DNA of 64,000 nt from Blastochloris viridis (GTDB taxonomy: Bacteria > Pseudomonadota > Alphaproteobacteria > Rhizobiales > Xanthobacteraceae). Positions 1 to 9,939 of the stretch are shown piece by piece; position 1 is the first letter of the stretch; every line of letters starts with the position of its first letter. Both the position numbers and the translations under genes were made by a program. Where the stretch lies: positions 908,001 through 972,000 of the forward strand of contig NZ_CP012946.1 in the NCBI RefSeq assembly GCF_001402875.1, given 5' to 3'. The notes under the pieces were generated by a model. That model worked only from the letters and a program-made list of their open reading frames with translations. It was not told the origin of the DNA and made no database searches.

Positions 1-1441
<1,441 letters not shown>

Positions 1442-1447
1442 GCGGAC

Positions 1448-1486
1448 GCGCGTGGCGGAATAGCGTCAGCGTATTCCGCCACGCGC
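1448..1486. terminator. Perfect 15-bp stem-loop between convergent genes
   Basis: Positions 1448-1462 pair perfectly with 1472-1486 around a 9-base loop, starting 7 bases after the hemB stop codon. There is no clear U-tract on either strand, so it may terminate or protect the 3' end without being a classical intrinsic terminator. It sits between convergent hemB and the hydrolase gene and could serve both. Confidence 0.6.
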
Positions 1487-1556
1487 CAGACCCTCGATCG
1501 GGCGTCCCTTGGCGACCGAAGAAGGCTATCGCCGGGGGACGACCGAACCCCCTGTT

Positions 1557-1590
1557 CTCGCATGGCTTCGCCATGCTCGCCGGGGACGAC
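1557..1590. repeat. Half-copy of a dispersed intergenic repeat
   Basis: This stretch holds a small hairpin (CATGGCTTCGCCATG) followed by GCTCGCCGGGGACGAC. The same arrangement, with a compensated hairpin (CATCGCTTCGCGATG), forms the right end of the element at 40781-40967. It is an intergenic palindromic repeat, not a gene. Confidence 0.6.
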
Positions 1591-1613
1591 CGGTCGAGGT
1601 TCCGGATTTCCGC

Positions 1614-2519
1614 TCACCCGCCGCGCAAGAAGCGGGCGATCGCCTCGACAAGCCCTGGCGCCAGCGGCAGCGCGGGATCGCCATAGGTGGCGAGGTTGGC
1701 GGCGCGCTCGCCCGGCGCTGCCTTCAGCACGTGGTTCATGCCGGGAATCACCACCAGCTGCGCGGCCGGGTTGGCGGCGGCGAGCCGGCGGGCGTCGGCC
1801 TCGCCGATCTGGAGGTCGGCCGAGCCCTGCACGATCAGCACCTCGCAGGCGACCTTGGCGAGTTCGGCGGCGGGATCGAGCGGGAACCATGACATCAGAT
1901 AGGGCTGCACGCTCGGCCGGTAGAGCGGGGCGAGTGCGGCCGGCACCTCCGCCACCGCATCGCCGCGGCTCAGCGCCTCGGCGATGCCGCGGAAGGCGTT
2001 CAGCAGTTCCGGCGGCAGGTTGGCGGCGGCGAGCTGACGCGCGATCACTGCCGGCGCCGGTTCGCCCGCGCCGGCCACCAATACGAGGGCTGCGAGGTCG
2101 CGGCGGCGGGCGGCCAGCGTCGCCACCAGCGCGCCTTCGCTGTGGCCGATGATGGCAAGGCGATCGGCGCCGGTCTCCGCACCAAGCCGGTCGAGCCACG
2201 CCACCGCGTCGGCGACGTAGGTCTCGAACCGCAGTTCCTCCTCGCGCACCACGCCGCCGCTGCCGGCGATGCCGCGCTTGTCGACGCGCAGCGTGGCAAG
2301 GCCGTGCGCGGCGAGCCCGTGCGCCAGCAGCTTCAGGCTGTCGTTGCGGGCGCTGGGCGCATTGCCGTCGCGGTCGACCGGGCCGGAGCCGGCGAGAATG
2401 AGGGCGGCGGTTCCGATGTGGAGCCCTGGCGCCAGCGTCAGGGTGCCGGTGAGCCCGGCGTGCGACAGCGCGCGTTCGGCCGGGGCGGGGAGGGCGGACA
2501 GTAACGAAGCGCTGACCAT
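1614..2519 (-). CDS. Alpha/beta hydrolase
   Basis: The 301-residue protein has an alpha/beta-hydrolase fold. The nucleophile elbow GHSEG places Ser127 as nucleophile. An oxyanion-side motif LAGSGPVDRDG lies near residues 52-61. A late acid motif, GSADLQI, and a late His motif, GMNHVLK, complete a likely Ser-Asp-His triad. GSGPVDRDGN followed by RVDKRGIAGSGG is typical of the COG1073-like dienelactone/esterase group. No transmembrane anchor or clear signal peptide is seen. The substrate cannot be told from sequence. The gene is convergent with hemB and divergent from the small membrane protein gene at 2653. Confidence 0.88.
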   Translation of the reverse strand: MVSASLLSALPAPAERALSHAGLTGTLTLAPGLHIGTAALILAGSGPVDRDGNAPSARNDSLKLLAHGLAAHGLATLRVDKRGIAGSGGVVREEELRFETYVADAVAWLDRLGAETGADRLAIIGHSEGALVATLAARRRDLAALVLVAGAGEPAPAVIARQLAAANLPPELLNAFRGIAEALSRGDAVAEVPAALAPLYRPSVQPYLMSWFPLDPAAELAKVACEVLIVQGSADLQIGEADARRLAAANPAAQLVVIPGMNHVLKAAPGERAANLATYGDPALPLAPGLVEAIARFLRGG

Positions 2520-2652
2520 GCGCGGATCTTTCTCATCGCGGCGGACGGGCTGCGGCGCCGATCACCGCAACGTGCGGGCGCCGGCCAGTGGCGGAGGCGG
2601 CATACGCGACTTATCTTCGTCTGAAGTGAAATCGAACGATAGGAGACACGGC

Positions 2653-2964
2653 GTGCCCCGACATCTGCTGAAACTCCTCCTGACCAATGCCCTGGCCGGC
2701 GCTGCGGCGGCGGTGGCGCTGGTCGCCGCCCTGGTGGCGGTCGACGCCCACGGCCTCGGCACGCTGGTCATGCAGTCCGAGGCGCCGCTGCTGCCGCTGG
2801 CGGTGCTCACCTTCGGCTTCGTTGTCACGCTGTCGAGCGTGGCAATGGGTGCGGCGGTGATGCTGCTGCCGACCGGCAGCGGCGGTGACGGCGGCGCCGC
2901 TCGCCGGCCGGTCGACGGCGAGCTGATCCCGGTCCGGGTCGCCGCCCGCGCCCGCCGGCGCTGA
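2653..2964 (+). CDS. Small two-helix membrane protein, unknown function
   Basis: This is a 103-residue protein with a GTG start at 2653, chosen because AGGAGA lies at 2641-2646. Two hydrophobic segments (about residues 8-30 and 44-70) are followed by a Gly-rich and then Arg-rich cytoplasmic-looking tail. I do not recognise a named family. Similar short membrane proteins are scattered through Hyphomicrobiales. The gene is divergent from the hydrolase gene, so the 133-bp gap should hold both promoters. Confidence 0.65.
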   Translation: MPRHLLKLLLTNALAGAAAAVALVAALVAVDAHGLGTLVMQSEAPLLPLAVLTFGFVVTLSSVAMGAAVMLLPTGSGGDGGAARRPVDGELIPVRVAARARRR

Positions 2965-3336
2965 TAGATCGAACCGACTCGGTCCGATTGCCGTTCGGGC
3001 CGGGTCAACGGCCGCATGTGTCAACATCCGGGGCCGTTGGTCTGACGCCCCGGCAGAATTCCGCTGCCTGCTATATGCCACGTTAACGACAGCGGCCGCC
3101 GGTCTGGTTGGACCAGCGGCCGCTCTAAGTCTTTGAATTATTGGTCTATATTCCGGCATTCACGTTTGCGGAGAATGCTCTCGCCGAGACGAAGCCCCGC
3201 CGCGGTGATTCGGCGGCGGGGAAGAGCCGTTCTCCAAGCGGGCTCGCTGCGACAAGCTTCCGCAGCTCTCGGCCGGGACGCGGTCGCGCCGGATGTCGCC
3301 GCGTGCAATTTGCGGCTGCTCAGCTGGACGTCGGTC
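2965..3336. other. Intergenic region, 372 bp
   Basis: No coding sequence is supported. The one structural feature is the hairpin at 3091-3124. The rest looks like the 3' flank of the membrane-protein gene and of the convergent gene that ends at 3337. Confidence 0.6.
3091..3124. terminator. GC-rich inverted repeat, possible terminator
   Basis: AGCGGCCGC at 3091-3099 is the reverse complement partner of GCGGCCGCT at 3116-3124, with a GGTC/GACC extension. It lies between the gene ending at 2964 and the convergent gene ending at 3337. There is no strong U-tract. A terminator role is inferred from position. Confidence 0.4.
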
Positions 3337-3672
3337 TCAGCGCCGCGACAGCCGGCGGGCGTTGGCGTGCACCTGCTGGTAGGCCGGAGCGAGGGCGGCC
3401 TGGCCGACCCGCAGCAGCCCTTCGGGAAGCTCGTCGGCGTTCAGCCGGCCGGTGGCGGCACGGCCGAACAGGGCGCTGGCGGCGACGCTGGCGTCGAGGC
3501 TGCCGCGGACCGCCGCATCGATCTTCTCCGACACCATGCGAACCGCTTCCTCATGGCCGTTTCCGGAGGCAAGAATTGGCATACGGTGTGCGATCGTTAC
3601 GGCGGCATCCATCGACGAAATAACCGCAGCGGTTGCAAATTCGGTGGCGAGACCAAACAGACGAAAAACCAT
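3337..3672 (-). CDS. Hypothetical protein, about 111 residues
   Basis: The protein begins MVFRLFGLATEFATAAV and is mostly helical and Ala-rich, with no signal peptide or clear membrane span. I chose the ATG at 3672 because GTGAGG precedes it at good spacing. A TTG five codons upstream (3687) would add MSEVV. The helical, Ala-rich make-up resembles phasin-like or granule-associated small proteins, but no motif confirms that. The promoter side (3673-3864) is noticeably AT-richer than its surroundings. Confidence 0.55.
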   Translation of the reverse strand: MVFRLFGLATEFATAAVISSMDAAVTIAHRMPILASGNGHEEAVRMVSEKIDAAVRGSLDASVAASALFGRAATGRLNADELPEGLLRVGQAALAPAYQQVHANARRLSRR

Positions 3673-3864
3673 TACAACCTCACTCAAGGGACATTCTGAA
3701 GACCGGATCGGTCTAGAATTTCCCCGGTAGTCTGATTTACGTTTCAGTGAATTCTAAGGCGCGACCGATCAACGAAACGTGTTCCTGCCAATTCTATGGC
3801 AGATGCGGGGAGCTCGATCTTAATTGTACGGGATAACAACGCGCTGGTTCACCTTGGGGGGCGG

Positions 3865-4467
3865 TCAGCGCACGAGAGAAATTGCCGCACCCTGCGTCGT
3901 GGTGCCCTCGAACCGGCTCGGGCCGGCGGCGGTGAGGTGGGCAAGCGGCCGAGTGTTGCGGTCGTAGATCAGCAATTGCGAGCCGGACAGCGTCCAGCTT
4001 GCCGCCTCGGCAAAGCCGCCGCAGGCGGTGGCGCCCTGCACCCAGCCGGCGCGCGACGACGGCGGCTCCTGCAGCGTGAGCGAGCAGCTCTGGCCGTTGG
4101 CCGACAGCGTCCACGGTCCGCCGAGCCCGCCGGCCTGGGCGCCGGGGGCAACGCGCGGCGGCTCGTCCGCCGGGGCTGCCGGGGCCGCCGCGGGTGCCAT
4201 CGCCTGCGGCTGATCAAGCGGCGGGGTCAGCGGCGGGCTGGCTGGCGGGGCAGCGGATTCGGTGGCACCGGGCGGTGGCGGCAGCGCGCTGGAACTGACC
4301 GGGGTGGTGGGCGCGGCCGAGACCGGCGCAGCGGTGGCGGTCGATTCGGCGGTCGAGGAATCGAGCACCAACTGGTGCTCGATGGCGCAGCCGCCAACGG
4401 CGGTGGCGAGCAGCACGGCCGCGAGCACGGCGGCGGCGGGGGGGCGCGGCTTGGTGACGGCGGTCAA
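3865..4467 (-). CDS. Omp19-like lipoprotein with AprI/Inh protease-inhibitor domain
   Basis: The protein is about 200 residues. An N-terminal lipoprotein signal ends in AVGGC (Cys27). A long Ala/Pro/Ser linker (about residues 30-100) follows, and then a C-terminal domain with WTLSANGQSCSLTL, CGGFAEAASWTLSGSQL and LLIYDRNTRPLAHL. That pattern matches the Inh beta-barrel found in inhibitors of serralysin metalloproteases and in the Brucella lipoprotein Omp19. The two Cys residues probably form its disulfide. The start is a TTG at 4467 with AGGAGG nine bases upstream. ATG codons further upstream would place the lipobox too deep. A paralog lies just upstream on the same strand. An outer-membrane location is expected, and protease inhibition is inferred from family. 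Confidence 0.8.
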   Translation of the reverse strand: MTAVTKPRPPAAAVLAAVLLATAVGGCAIEHQLVLDSSTAESTATAAPVSAAPTTPVSSSALPPPPGATESAAPPASPPLTPPLDQPQAMAPAAAPAAPADEPPRVAPGAQAGGLGGPWTLSANGQSCSLTLQEPPSSRAGWVQGATACGGFAEAASWTLSGSQLLIYDRNTRPLAHLTAAGPSRFEGTTTQGAAISLVR

Positions 4468-4703
4468 ACCGGGAGGCCTCCTGCGGTGATCATCGCGCCA
4501 GCGCTTCGGACCTCGACGCTGCCGGCGGCGCGCCGGGCCGGAACGTTCGGCCGGCGGAATGCCGTTGCGGAATCCCGAAGCCACCTTTGCCGACCCCCCG
4601 ATCGCAGACCGGGTTCCGGCGATTGGACGACGGCTCCCCGGCCCGATGGCCGGGGCGCGCATCTGCCGCGCCCGCCGTCAGGGGCCGGCTGGAAGCGCGG
4701 CCG

Positions 4704-5312
4704 TCAGCGGATCAGCACCACCGGCTCGCCGTCGGCGCCGTAGCCGTCGTAACGGGTGGCGCCGGTCGACTGCATGCGGGCGATCGGCTGGTTGCCGGAA
4801 TCGGTCAGCACCATCTCGTTGCCCTGTAGTTTCCAGCTCTTGGCCTTGGTGTAGGCGTTCCAGCATTCGCCGCCGGCCGACACCGTGCCACTGGCGCCGC
4901 TGCCCGACAGCGTCATCATGCAGGCCTTCTGGCCGTTGGAGAATTGCCAGGAGCCGTTGAATGCCTTGCCGCCCTCCGCCGCTGCTGCCGCCGGGGCGGC
5001 CGAACTCGCCGGAGCGGACGCGGCCGCCGGCGGTTTGCTGGCCTGCTGGGCGGGCGGCGCCTGCTTGGTTTCGGGCTTGCTGGCGGCCTTCTTTTCCTTG
5101 TCCGGCTGGCGCGGCGGCTTGGCGGCGGTCGAGGAGCGGGCCGGCGTGCTGTGGGCCGGCGGCGGGGCGCTGGCGACCGGCGGCGCCACCTCCGCCTCTT
5201 CCGCGGGCGGCGGCGGCTGGTCGGTCGAACTCAGCAAGGTCGACCCGTCGGTCGCACATCCGGCCAAAAACACAGCGCCGGCAATCACGGCAAAACGAGA
5301 AAACGCCTGCAT
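4704..5312 (-). CDS. Second Inh-family lipoprotein (Omp19-like paralog)
   Basis: The protein is 202 residues. MQAFSRFAVIAGAVFLAGC carries a clean lipobox (LAGC, Cys19). A Pro/Ala/Lys-rich linker (about 25-115) leads to a C-terminal Inh domain with WQFSNGQKACMMTLSG, GECWNAYTKAKSWKL, LTDSGNQPIARM and a final VVLIR. Domain order and length match the neighbouring gene at 3865-4467, so the two are tandem paralogs about 236 bp apart. The ATG at 5312 was chosen because it places the lipobox correctly. ATG 5324 is a possible alternative. The linker probably spans periplasmic space or peptidoglycan. Family assignment is good, and the target protease is unknown. Confidence 0.82.
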   Translation of the reverse strand: MQAFSRFAVIAGAVFLAGCATDGSTLLSSTDQPPPPAEEAEVAPPVASAPPPAHSTPARSSTAAKPPRQPDKEKKAASKPETKQAPPAQQASKPPAAASAPASSAAPAAAAAEGGKAFNGSWQFSNGQKACMMTLSGSGASGTVSAGGECWNAYTKAKSWKLQGNEMVLTDSGNQPIARMQSTGATRYDGYGADGEPVVLIR

Positions 5313-5502
5313 GCAATCCCCCATACTCGCGTGCCTGCCGGTACCACGAAATGCGCGACCGGACGGCAGGCCAGCGGGCGTTTGCGCACCCGGATGGCCA
5401 CTCAGTGTCCGTCTTCTTACCATGTTGCCGGAAAAATGACGAACGGCTCCGGCCACCGATCCACCGTTGCATACGCTGCGGTGGCCGCGGCGGTGTGGAT
5501 TG

Positions 5503-6999
5503 TCACGTCATTGTCGGAATGACGAAGTCGGCGCCGTCCTTGACGCCCGACGGCCAGCGCGAGGTCACCGTCTTGGTGCGGGAATAGAACCGAATCGCAT
5601 CCGGGCCGTGCTGGTTGAGGTCGCCGAAGCCGGAGCGCTTCCAGCCGCCGAAGGTGTAATAGGCCAGCGGCACCGGAATCGGCACGTTGACGCCGACCAT
5701 GCCGACCTGGACCTTGGAGGCGAAATCGCGCGCGGCGTCGCCGTCGCGGGTGAAGATGGCGACGCCGTTGCCATATTGGTGGTCGTTGGCGAGCCTCAGG
5801 CCCTCGGCGTAATCCTTGGCGCGCACCACCGACAGCACCGGGCCGAAGATCTCTTCCCGATAGATCCGCATGTCGGGCGTAACCTCGTCGAACAGGCAAC
5901 CGCCCATATAGAAGCCGTTCTCATAGCCCTGCAGGGTGAAATTGCGGCCGTCGACCAGGAGCCTCGCGCCTTCCTGGACGCCGATTTCGACGTAGGACTT
6001 CACCTTCTCCAGGTGGGCCTTGGTGACCAGCGGGCCGAGATCGGCATCAGCCGAGGTCGAGGGGCCGATCTTCAGCGCCTCGACGCGGGGAATCAGCTTC
6101 TCGATCAGGCGGTCGGCGGTGGCCTTGCCGACCGGCACCGCCACCGAGATCGCCATGCAGCGCTCGCCGGCCGAGCCGTAGCCGGCGCCGACCAGGGCGT
6201 CGACCGCCTGGTCGAGGTCGGCGTCGGGCATGATGATCATGTGGTTCTTGGCGCCGCCGAAGCACTGCACCCGCTTGCCAGCGGCGCAGCCGCGCGAATA
6301 GACGTGCTCGGCGATCGGGGTCGAGCCGACGAAGCCGACCGCCTTGATGTCGGGGTCGTCCAGGATGGCGTCGACCGCCTCCTTGTCGCCATTGACGACG
6401 TTGAGCACGCCGGCCGGCAGCCCGGCCTCAAGCAAAAGCTCGGCGAGCTTCATCGGCACGCCGGGGTCGCGCTCGGACGGCTTGAGGATGAAGGCGTTGC
6501 CGCAGGCCAGCGCCGGCCCGAACTTCCACATCGGGATCATCGCCGGGAAGTTGAACGGGGTGATGCCGGCGACGACGCCGAGCGGCTGGCGCATCGAATA
6601 GATGTCGATGCCGGGGCCGGCGCCGTCGGTGTATTCGCCCTTCATCAAATGCGGAATGCCGGTCGAGAACTCGATGACCTCGACGCCGCGCTGGATGTCG
6701 CCGCGCGCGTCCGGGATGGTCTTGCCGTGCTCGCGGGCGAGCAGCTCGGCAAGCTCGTCGTAATCGCGCTGCACCAGCCGCAGGAATTCCATCAGCACGC
6801 GGGCTCGGCGCTGCGGATTGGTGGCGGCCCAGGCCGGCTGGGCGGCGAGGGCGTTGTCGACCGCGGCGCGCAGCTCGGCGGCGGTGGCGAGCGCCACCTT
6901 GGCGATCACCTCGCCGGTCATCGGCTGGAACACCTCGCCGAACCGGCCCGAGTTGCCCGGAACATGGCGGCCGCCGATGAAATGCCCGTACTCCCGCAT
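5503..6999 (-). CDS. mmsA: Methylmalonate-semialdehyde dehydrogenase (CoA-acylating)
   Basis: MmsA oxidises methylmalonate or malonate semialdehyde to propionyl- or acetyl-CoA in valine and inositol catabolism. The 498-residue product is full length. Visible motifs are ITPFNFPAMIPMWKF (NAD-binding start), FVGSTPIAEHVY and the catalytic Cys281 in GERCMAISVAV. QCFGGAKNHMIIMPDAD has Gly-Gly where other aldehyde dehydrogenases carry the general-base Glu, which is the hallmark of the CoA-acylating MmsA group. The C-terminal FGGWKRSGFGDLNQHG is also typical. The ATG at 6999 is preceded by GGGAGAG. The acyl-CoA dehydrogenase fragment at the window start fits the same pathway, although other genes intervene. 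Confidence 0.95.
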   Translation of the reverse strand: MREYGHFIGGRHVPGNSGRFGEVFQPMTGEVIAKVALATAAELRAAVDNALAAQPAWAATNPQRRARVLMEFLRLVQRDYDELAELLAREHGKTIPDARGDIQRGVEVIEFSTGIPHLMKGEYTDGAGPGIDIYSMRQPLGVVAGITPFNFPAMIPMWKFGPALACGNAFILKPSERDPGVPMKLAELLLEAGLPAGVLNVVNGDKEAVDAILDDPDIKAVGFVGSTPIAEHVYSRGCAAGKRVQCFGGAKNHMIIMPDADLDQAVDALVGAGYGSAGERCMAISVAVPVGKATADRLIEKLIPRVEALKIGPSTSADADLGPLVTKAHLEKVKSYVEIGVQEGARLLVDGRNFTLQGYENGFYMGGCLFDEVTPDMRIYREEIFGPVLSVVRAKDYAEGLRLANDHQYGNGVAIFTRDGDAARDFASKVQVGMVGVNVPIPVPLAYYTFGGWKRSGFGDLNQHGPDAIRFYSRTKTVTSRWPSGVKDGADFVIPTMT

Positions 7000-7222
7000 G
7001 CGTCTCTCCCGATCTTGTTGCGACGGGGACGTTGCAGCCCCGCTCGGCCTTACGCATAGCCAAACACGGCGGTGCACGAAAGACGACGGACGTCGCAGGG
7101 GGCGGGTGCGCGGCTGGCGGCGCGCGGGTTCTGGCGGGGCGGCTGTCGCGGCATGCGCAAATGGCGCGGAAGCCCGTGGGGCTCCCGCGCGCGGCCTTGC
7201 CGAACGCCGGCCGGCTGCTTTG

Positions 7223-7906
7223 TCAGAACCGGTAGTTGATGCCGAGCTTGACCGCGTGAATCTGGTGGTCGGAGCTGACGCCGTAGGCGGTATCGGCATA
7301 GGTGAAATCGGCGCGGTCGCTGCCGAAGTCGAGGTAGTTGTATTCGAGCTTGGCCGACCAGTTCTGGGCAAACGCCCATTCGACGCCGGCGCCGATGGTC
7401 CAGCCGGTGCGGGTGTCGCTGTCCTTGAACACCGTGCCGCCGTTGTAGGCCACCCAGCGCTCGACGTCGGCGAAGGCGGCGCCGCCCTTCACATAGATCA
7501 GGGTGTTGTCGATGGCGTAGCCCACCCGGCCGGTGAGGGTGGCGATCCAGTTGATGTCGCTGCCGCCGGACCAGCCGATCCCGCCCCAATCGGTGCCGCC
7601 GAGGTCGGTCCACGACATGTCGCCCTCGACGCCGACCACCCACTGGCCGAACTGGTAATTGTAGCCGATCTGGCCGCCGCCGATGAAGCCGCTCGCATCA
7701 TGGCCGCCGGCCCAGCCTGCGCCCCAGTCGTCACCCCAGCCGCTCTCGCTCCAGGCGCCGCCGAGATGGGCGCCGACGTAGAAGCCGGTCCAGCTGAACG
7801 GCACGTAGGCGGGCGAATAGGGCACCGGGGCGCGCCCGAGATCGGCTGCAATGGCGGAGCCGCCGAACGCGACGGTAACAGCAACGGCGATGGCGACGCG
7901 CTTCAT
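7223..7906 (-). CDS. Outer-membrane beta-barrel protein, Omp25/31 family (copy 1)
   Basis: The protein is 227 residues. A signal peptide (MKRVAIAVAVTVAFGGSAIAAD) is followed by FSWTGFYVGAHLGGAW, GFIGGGQIGYNYQFGQWVVGVEGDMSW, a run of amphipathic strands and the terminal KLGINYRF. The final Phe is the usual barrel-assembly signal. This is the small eight-stranded porin-like family that is abundant in Brucella, Bartonella and Bradyrhizobium. It is the last of four paralogs (7223-11217) and is closest to copy 4, sharing the GVEWAF or GVEWAW and LEYDY-type motifs. The function is structural or surface, and true porin activity is not implied. Confidence 0.9.
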   Translation of the reverse strand: MKRVAIAVAVTVAFGGSAIAADLGRAPVPYSPAYVPFSWTGFYVGAHLGGAWSESGWGDDWGAGWAGGHDASGFIGGGQIGYNYQFGQWVVGVEGDMSWTDLGGTDWGGIGWSGGSDINWIATLTGRVGYAIDNTLIYVKGGAAFADVERWVAYNGGTVFKDSDTRTGWTIGAGVEWAFAQNWSAKLEYNYLDFGSDRADFTYADTAYGVSSDHQIHAVKLGINYRF

Positions 7907-8005
7907 GGAACCCTCCCACAGGTTAAGCTCGCGTCGGAAACGCGCCGGTTGCGATTAAGTTTCATCCAAAAATGCGGCGGCCGGTCGCGGCGGGCGCCGA
8001 CAACG

Positions 8006-8040
8006 CAAAAAAGAACCCCGGCCGCGAGGCCGGGGTTCCT
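8006..8040 (-). terminator. Intrinsic terminator of barrel gene copy 2
   Basis: Read on the minus strand, GGAACCCCGGCC pairs with GGCCGGGGTTC around a short loop and is followed by a run of six T residues. It lies about 30 bp after the stop of the gene at 8072-8770. This is a textbook rho-independent terminator. Confidence 0.9.
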
Positions 8041-8071
8041 TGCCACACGAAAGACGTGCGACAGCAGTCGA

Positions 8072-8770
8072 TCAATACTTGCGGACGACCGGGTCGGCCG
8101 CGCCGCCGAAGCGGTAGTTGACGCCGAGCTTCACGACGCTGACGTCGGTGTCGATCTTGACGAGGCCGTCGCCGATGATGGTGTTCTTGTCGCCGAAGTC
8201 GTAATAGTCGTACTCGACAAACGTCGACCAGTTCGGAGCGAAGGCGTACTCGATGCCGCCGCCGACGGTCCAGCCGTCGCGGGTCTCGCTCTTCTTGGCC
8301 GAGTCAATGCCGTCGGAGACGGTGCTGTCGAGGTCGGTCCAGGCGGCGCCGCCCTTCACGTAGAACAGCGCGCGATCGACGGTGAAGCCGACGCGGCCGG
8401 TGACGGAGGCGAGCCAGGTGGCTTCGTTCTTGAATTCGACGCCGCCGATGGTGCTCTTGCCCTCGAGGTTGGCGCCAGAGATGTCACCCTGGATGCCGAC
8501 CACGATGTTGCCGATCTGGTAGTCGAAGCCGATCTGGCCGCCGCCGACGAAGCCGTCGAAGTCGTTGTCGGTGCCGACGCCGTCGAAGGTCCAATCGTTG
8601 GTGCCCCAGCCGTAGCCGACGTTACCGCCGAGGTAGAACCCGGTCCAGTTGGTGCCGTAGGTCACCGGCGCCGCCGCGGCCGCGGCGGCCTTGCGGGCCG
8701 CGAGGTCAGCGGCCGAGGCGGTGCCGGCGAGAACGGTCGAGGCGAGAAGGGCTAATGCGATACGACGCAT
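8072..8770 (-). CDS. Outer-membrane beta-barrel protein, Omp25/31 family (copy 2)
   Basis: The protein is 232 residues. The signal peptide is MRRIALALLASTVLAGTASAAD, followed by TNWTGFYLGGNVGYGWGTNDW, GFVGGGQIGFDYQIGNIVVGIQGDISG, WTVGGGIEYAFAPNWSTFVEYDYYDFGDKN and KLGVNYRFGG. It ends a few residues past the barrel in VVRKY. It is very similar along its length to copy 3 (9256-9939), so the two arose by local duplication. The ATG at 8770 has GGAGA upstream. It has its own terminator and a 485-bp upstream region, so it is probably transcribed alone. Confidence 0.9.
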   Translation of the reverse strand: MRRIALALLASTVLAGTASAADLAARKAAAAAAAPVTYGTNWTGFYLGGNVGYGWGTNDWTFDGVGTDNDFDGFVGGGQIGFDYQIGNIVVGIQGDISGANLEGKSTIGGVEFKNEATWLASVTGRVGFTVDRALFYVKGGAAWTDLDSTVSDGIDSAKKSETRDGWTVGGGIEYAFAPNWSTFVEYDYYDFGDKNTIIGDGLVKIDTDVSVVKLGVNYRFGGAADPVVRKY

Positions 8771-9255
8771 GTTGGGTCTCCGTTGTGGTGGAGGCCATCG
8801 TTTAGACCCGCCGCTGCCCGAAAAAATGGCGAAATCGTGCAGCACCCCGGTTTTGGCCGGGCTGTTGCAGCTATGCCACAATGCGGCCTCATCCACAGGT
8901 TGCATGCAAATTTGCATAACAACGGGGCGGCAAGCTGTGCCAGCACAGGCGACCCGGCGCCCGACCGCCGGCGCCTGCGCGGATGGAGGGGCGGAAAATT
9001 CCCGTTAAACGCGAGCGGCCTGCGGTCCGGCCGAGCCAGACGGACGCTCCAAGCGCCTGATGCGGTTTCCGTTTGTGCGAACAGGCGTCACCGGAATCGG
9101 CAAAGCCGCGGCGGCGCGCGACCGGGGATGGGGTCCCTCGCGACGGGCTTGCTACCGAATCAGGCGCTGGCCCGATTGCGGGCCCGCCGTTGCCGTACGG
9201 TGGCGTGGAAGCCCCGGCCGGGGCCGGGGCTTCCATTGACCACGATAGCCGCGGC
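8771..9255. other. Intergenic region between barrel genes 2 and 3, 485 bp
   Basis: It contains the 5' region of copy 2 (with GGAGA at its 3' side) and the hairpin at 9208-9234 after copy 3. No gene is supported. Open frames here lack ribosome-binding sites and family features. Confidence 0.5.
9208..9234 (-). terminator. Strong GC hairpin downstream of barrel gene copy 3
   Basis: GGAAGCCCCGGCC and GGCCGGGGCTTCC form a 13-bp perfect inverted repeat about 20 bp after the stop of the gene at 9256-9939. No U-tract follows, so termination would be weaker than at 8006-8040 and the hairpin may act by 3'-end protection. Confidence 0.55.
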
Positions 9256-9939
9256 TCAGTAGCCGAAGCGGTAGTTGACGCCGACCTTCACGACGCTGAC
9301 GTCGGTGTCGACCTTGTAGAGGTCGCCGCCGAACTCGGTGTTCTTGTTGCCGAAGTCGTAATAGTCGTACTCGACGAAGGTGGTCCAGTTCGGGGCGAAG
9401 GCGTACTCGACGCCGGCGCCGACGGTCCAGCCGTCGCGGGTCTTGCTCTTCTTCCAGACGTCGCCGGCGCCGTCGACGAAGGTGCTGTCGAGGTCGGTCC
9501 AGGCGGCGCCGCCCTTGACGTAGAACAGGGCGCGGTCGACGGCGTAGCCGACGCGGGCGGTGATGGAGGCGAGCCAGGTGGCCTCGTTCTTCAGCTCTTC
9601 GCCGTCGAAGCCGTAGACCTTGCCTTCAAGGTTGGAGCCGGAGATGTCGCCCTGCAGGCCGAGGACGATGTTGCCCATCTGGTAATTGAAGCCGAGCTGG
9701 CCGCCGCCGACGAAGCCGTCGAAGTCGGTGTTGAGCTTGCCGGCCGACCACGACGGCGCGGTCCAGTCGTTGGTGCCCCAGCCGTAGCCGACGTTGCCGC
9801 CGAGATAGAAGCCGGTCCAGTTGAAGGCATAGGCAGTCGGGGCCTGCACCGGGGCATAGCGGCGCGAGCTGAGGTCCGCGGCGGAGGCGGTGCCGGCGAT
9901 CATGGTCGTTGCCAGGAGCGCAAGGGTGATTCGACGCAT
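9256..9939 (-). CDS. Outer-membrane beta-barrel protein, Omp25/31 family (copy 3)
   Basis: The protein is 227 residues. The signal peptide is MRRITLALLATTMIAGTASAAD, then FNWTGFYLGGNVGYGWGTND, GFVGGGQLGFNYQMGNIVLGLQGDISG, WTVGAGVEYAFAPNWTTFVEYDYYDFGNKN and terminal KVGVNYRFGY. It is nearly co-linear with copy 2 and differs mainly in the loops. The ATG at 9939 has GGAGA eight bases upstream. It is one of four consecutive same-strand paralogs, each apparently with its own promoter region. The role is outer-membrane structure or surface exposure, by family. Confidence 0.9.
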   Translation of the reverse strand: MRRITLALLATTMIAGTASAADLSSRRYAPVQAPTAYAFNWTGFYLGGNVGYGWGTNDWTAPSWSAGKLNTDFDGFVGGGQLGFNYQMGNIVLGLQGDISGSNLEGKVYGFDGEELKNEATWLASITARVGYAVDRALFYVKGGAAWTDLDSTFVDGAGDVWKKSKTRDGWTVGAGVEYAFAPNWTTFVEYDYYDFGNKNTEFGGDLYKVDTDVSVVKVGVNYRFGY

